From an uncultured Sulfurovum sp. (GTDB lineage Bacteria > Campylobacterota > Campylobacteria > Campylobacterales > Sulfurovaceae), in contig CAMZLC010000065.1 of the NCBI GenBank assembly GCA_947311605.1, forward strand, positions 1-7,018: DNA of 7,018 nt, given 5' to 3'. The notes below the pieces were generated by a model that was not told the origin of the DNA, searched no databases, and saw only the letters and a list, made by a program, of their open reading frames with translations. The translations under genes and the position numbers were made by a program. Below, in pieces: positions 6,473-7,018 of this stretch; position 1 is the stretch's first letter; each line of letters starts with the position of its first letter.

Positions 6473-7018
6473 TTAGTACTTTTTATTTTTGTAGACCAGG
6501 AGATCCTCTTCTGTCAAATCATCCAAAAGTGAAGAGAGATCCTTTCTAGACAGAAGTACCATACTTTTCTTTTCTAGCGCATAAACTTCAGCAGTAAATC
6601 CATTGTTCGAAAACAGCACATACTCCTCTATGGTGAGTGACGCTTTTTGACACTTCTCCCGCAGTGTATCAGGCATATTGTGTTGTGCCGGATTTTTGGA
6701 GTATTTACACGCACCTGCCAGCAGCTTACCAGACCGATGCTTGGCGAGTAGCTCGATGTGCGTCTGCTTGTCATAGTAGCTGCCTACCGTGACGATGGGG
6801 TCATCTATACAGGCATCCTGTCTATGCTGCACGACCAGATCGCGTACCAACAGATTACTCAGAACAATAGAAAAATTTCCCTTGAGCTGTTGCCATTTCT
6901 GTTCAAATTCCCCGAAATCACCCGCCGAGATACTTTGATAATAGGGAGAGATCGCAGCAAACCAAAAACGCATAAACGGGAGACGAAAAAGCAGCCTGTC
7001 AGAAATTCTCTCCTGCGC
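6473..7018 (-). CDS. DUF234-domain protein, C-terminal part (5' end outside the window)
   Basis: The frame is open to the window edge, giving 181 residues. Although an ATG occurs at 6973, the upstream codons ISDRLLFRLPF read into the conserved FMRFWFAAISPYY, so the true start is probably outside. The segment matches DUF234, the C-terminal domain found on archaeal-type P-loop ATPases and also as short stand-alone proteins in Campylobacterota. It contains VGSYYDKQTHIELLAKHRSGKLLAGACKYSKN (78-109), which has the shape of a PD-(D/E)XK nuclease core with E89 and K105. The usual Glu of the ExK triplet is replaced by Ala (A103, GACKY). Whether an ATPase domain lies upstream cannot be seen. It forms a two-base-spaced pair with the methyltransferase. 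Function unknown; nucleic-acid interaction is only an inference from the fold. Confidence 0.72.
   Translation of the reverse strand, partial: AQERISDRLLFRLPFMRFWFAAISPYYQSISAGDFGEFEQKWQQLKGNFSIVLSNLLVRDLVVQHRQDACIDDPIVTVGSYYDKQTHIELLAKHRSGKLLAGACKYSKNPAQHNMPDTLREKCQKASLTIEEYVLFSNNGFTAEVYALEKKSMVLLSRKDLSSLLDDLTEEDLLVYKNKKY

Noticed and set aside
6471..7018. DUF234 protein plus methyltransferase as a restriction-modification system
   Set aside because: The methyltransferase has no DPPY/NPPY or PCQ motif for DNA methylation and no target recognition domain, and the DUF234 nuclease-like motif is altered. The evidence is too weak for such a call.

Overview
The window looks like part of a chromosome from a Gram-negative bacterium of the Campylobacterota, and perhaps from a Sulfurovum- or Sulfurimonas-like marine or sediment lineage. 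This is inferred from protein style: prepilin leaders of the form KKA|FTMIELVFAIVVIGIL, a short Ctb-like group III truncated haemoglobin, and a DUF234-type protein. By eye the GC content is moderate (about 45-52%), which is too high for a typical Campylobacter. No marker gene in the window settles the taxonomy.

Left half (1-4240, + strand): a tightly packed five-gene type IV pilus or pseudopilus operon. First is the C-terminal part (510 residues) of a large cysteine-poor surface protein resembling the MshQ/DUF6701 group. Next come three N-methylation-type prepilins resembling MshD/PilV, MshO/PilW and MshP/PilX, then a GspH/FimT-like prepilin. The genes overlap at TAATG, ATGA and TAATG junctions, with only a 12-base gap before the last one, so they are probably co-transcribed and translationally coupled. 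The third prepilin lacks the Glu at +5, as expected for a GspK/PilX/MshP-type subunit at the tip. The order D-O-P matches the MSHA locus, but the MshQ-like protein lies upstream rather than downstream. The likely product is a minor-pilin tip complex that carries or exports a large surface protein.

Middle (4241-5459, + strand): a YbfB/YjiJ-type major facilitator transporter. It begins 28 bases after the pilin operon, and a consensus TATAAT lies exactly at the junction.

Right half (5456-7018, - strand): read in the direction of transcription, a DUF234-domain protein (5' end outside the window), a small class I SAM-dependent methyltransferase 2 bases downstream, and a group III truncated haemoglobin 55 bases further on. 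The haemoglobin and transporter genes converge, and their stop codons overlap within the four bases CTAA.

I saw no RNA gene, CRISPR array, insertion sequence or convincing terminator. There is no gene-free stretch longer than 55 bases. The most interesting unit is the pilus operon with its rearranged MSHA-like order. It looks like a lineage version of a known machine and not a wholly new system.
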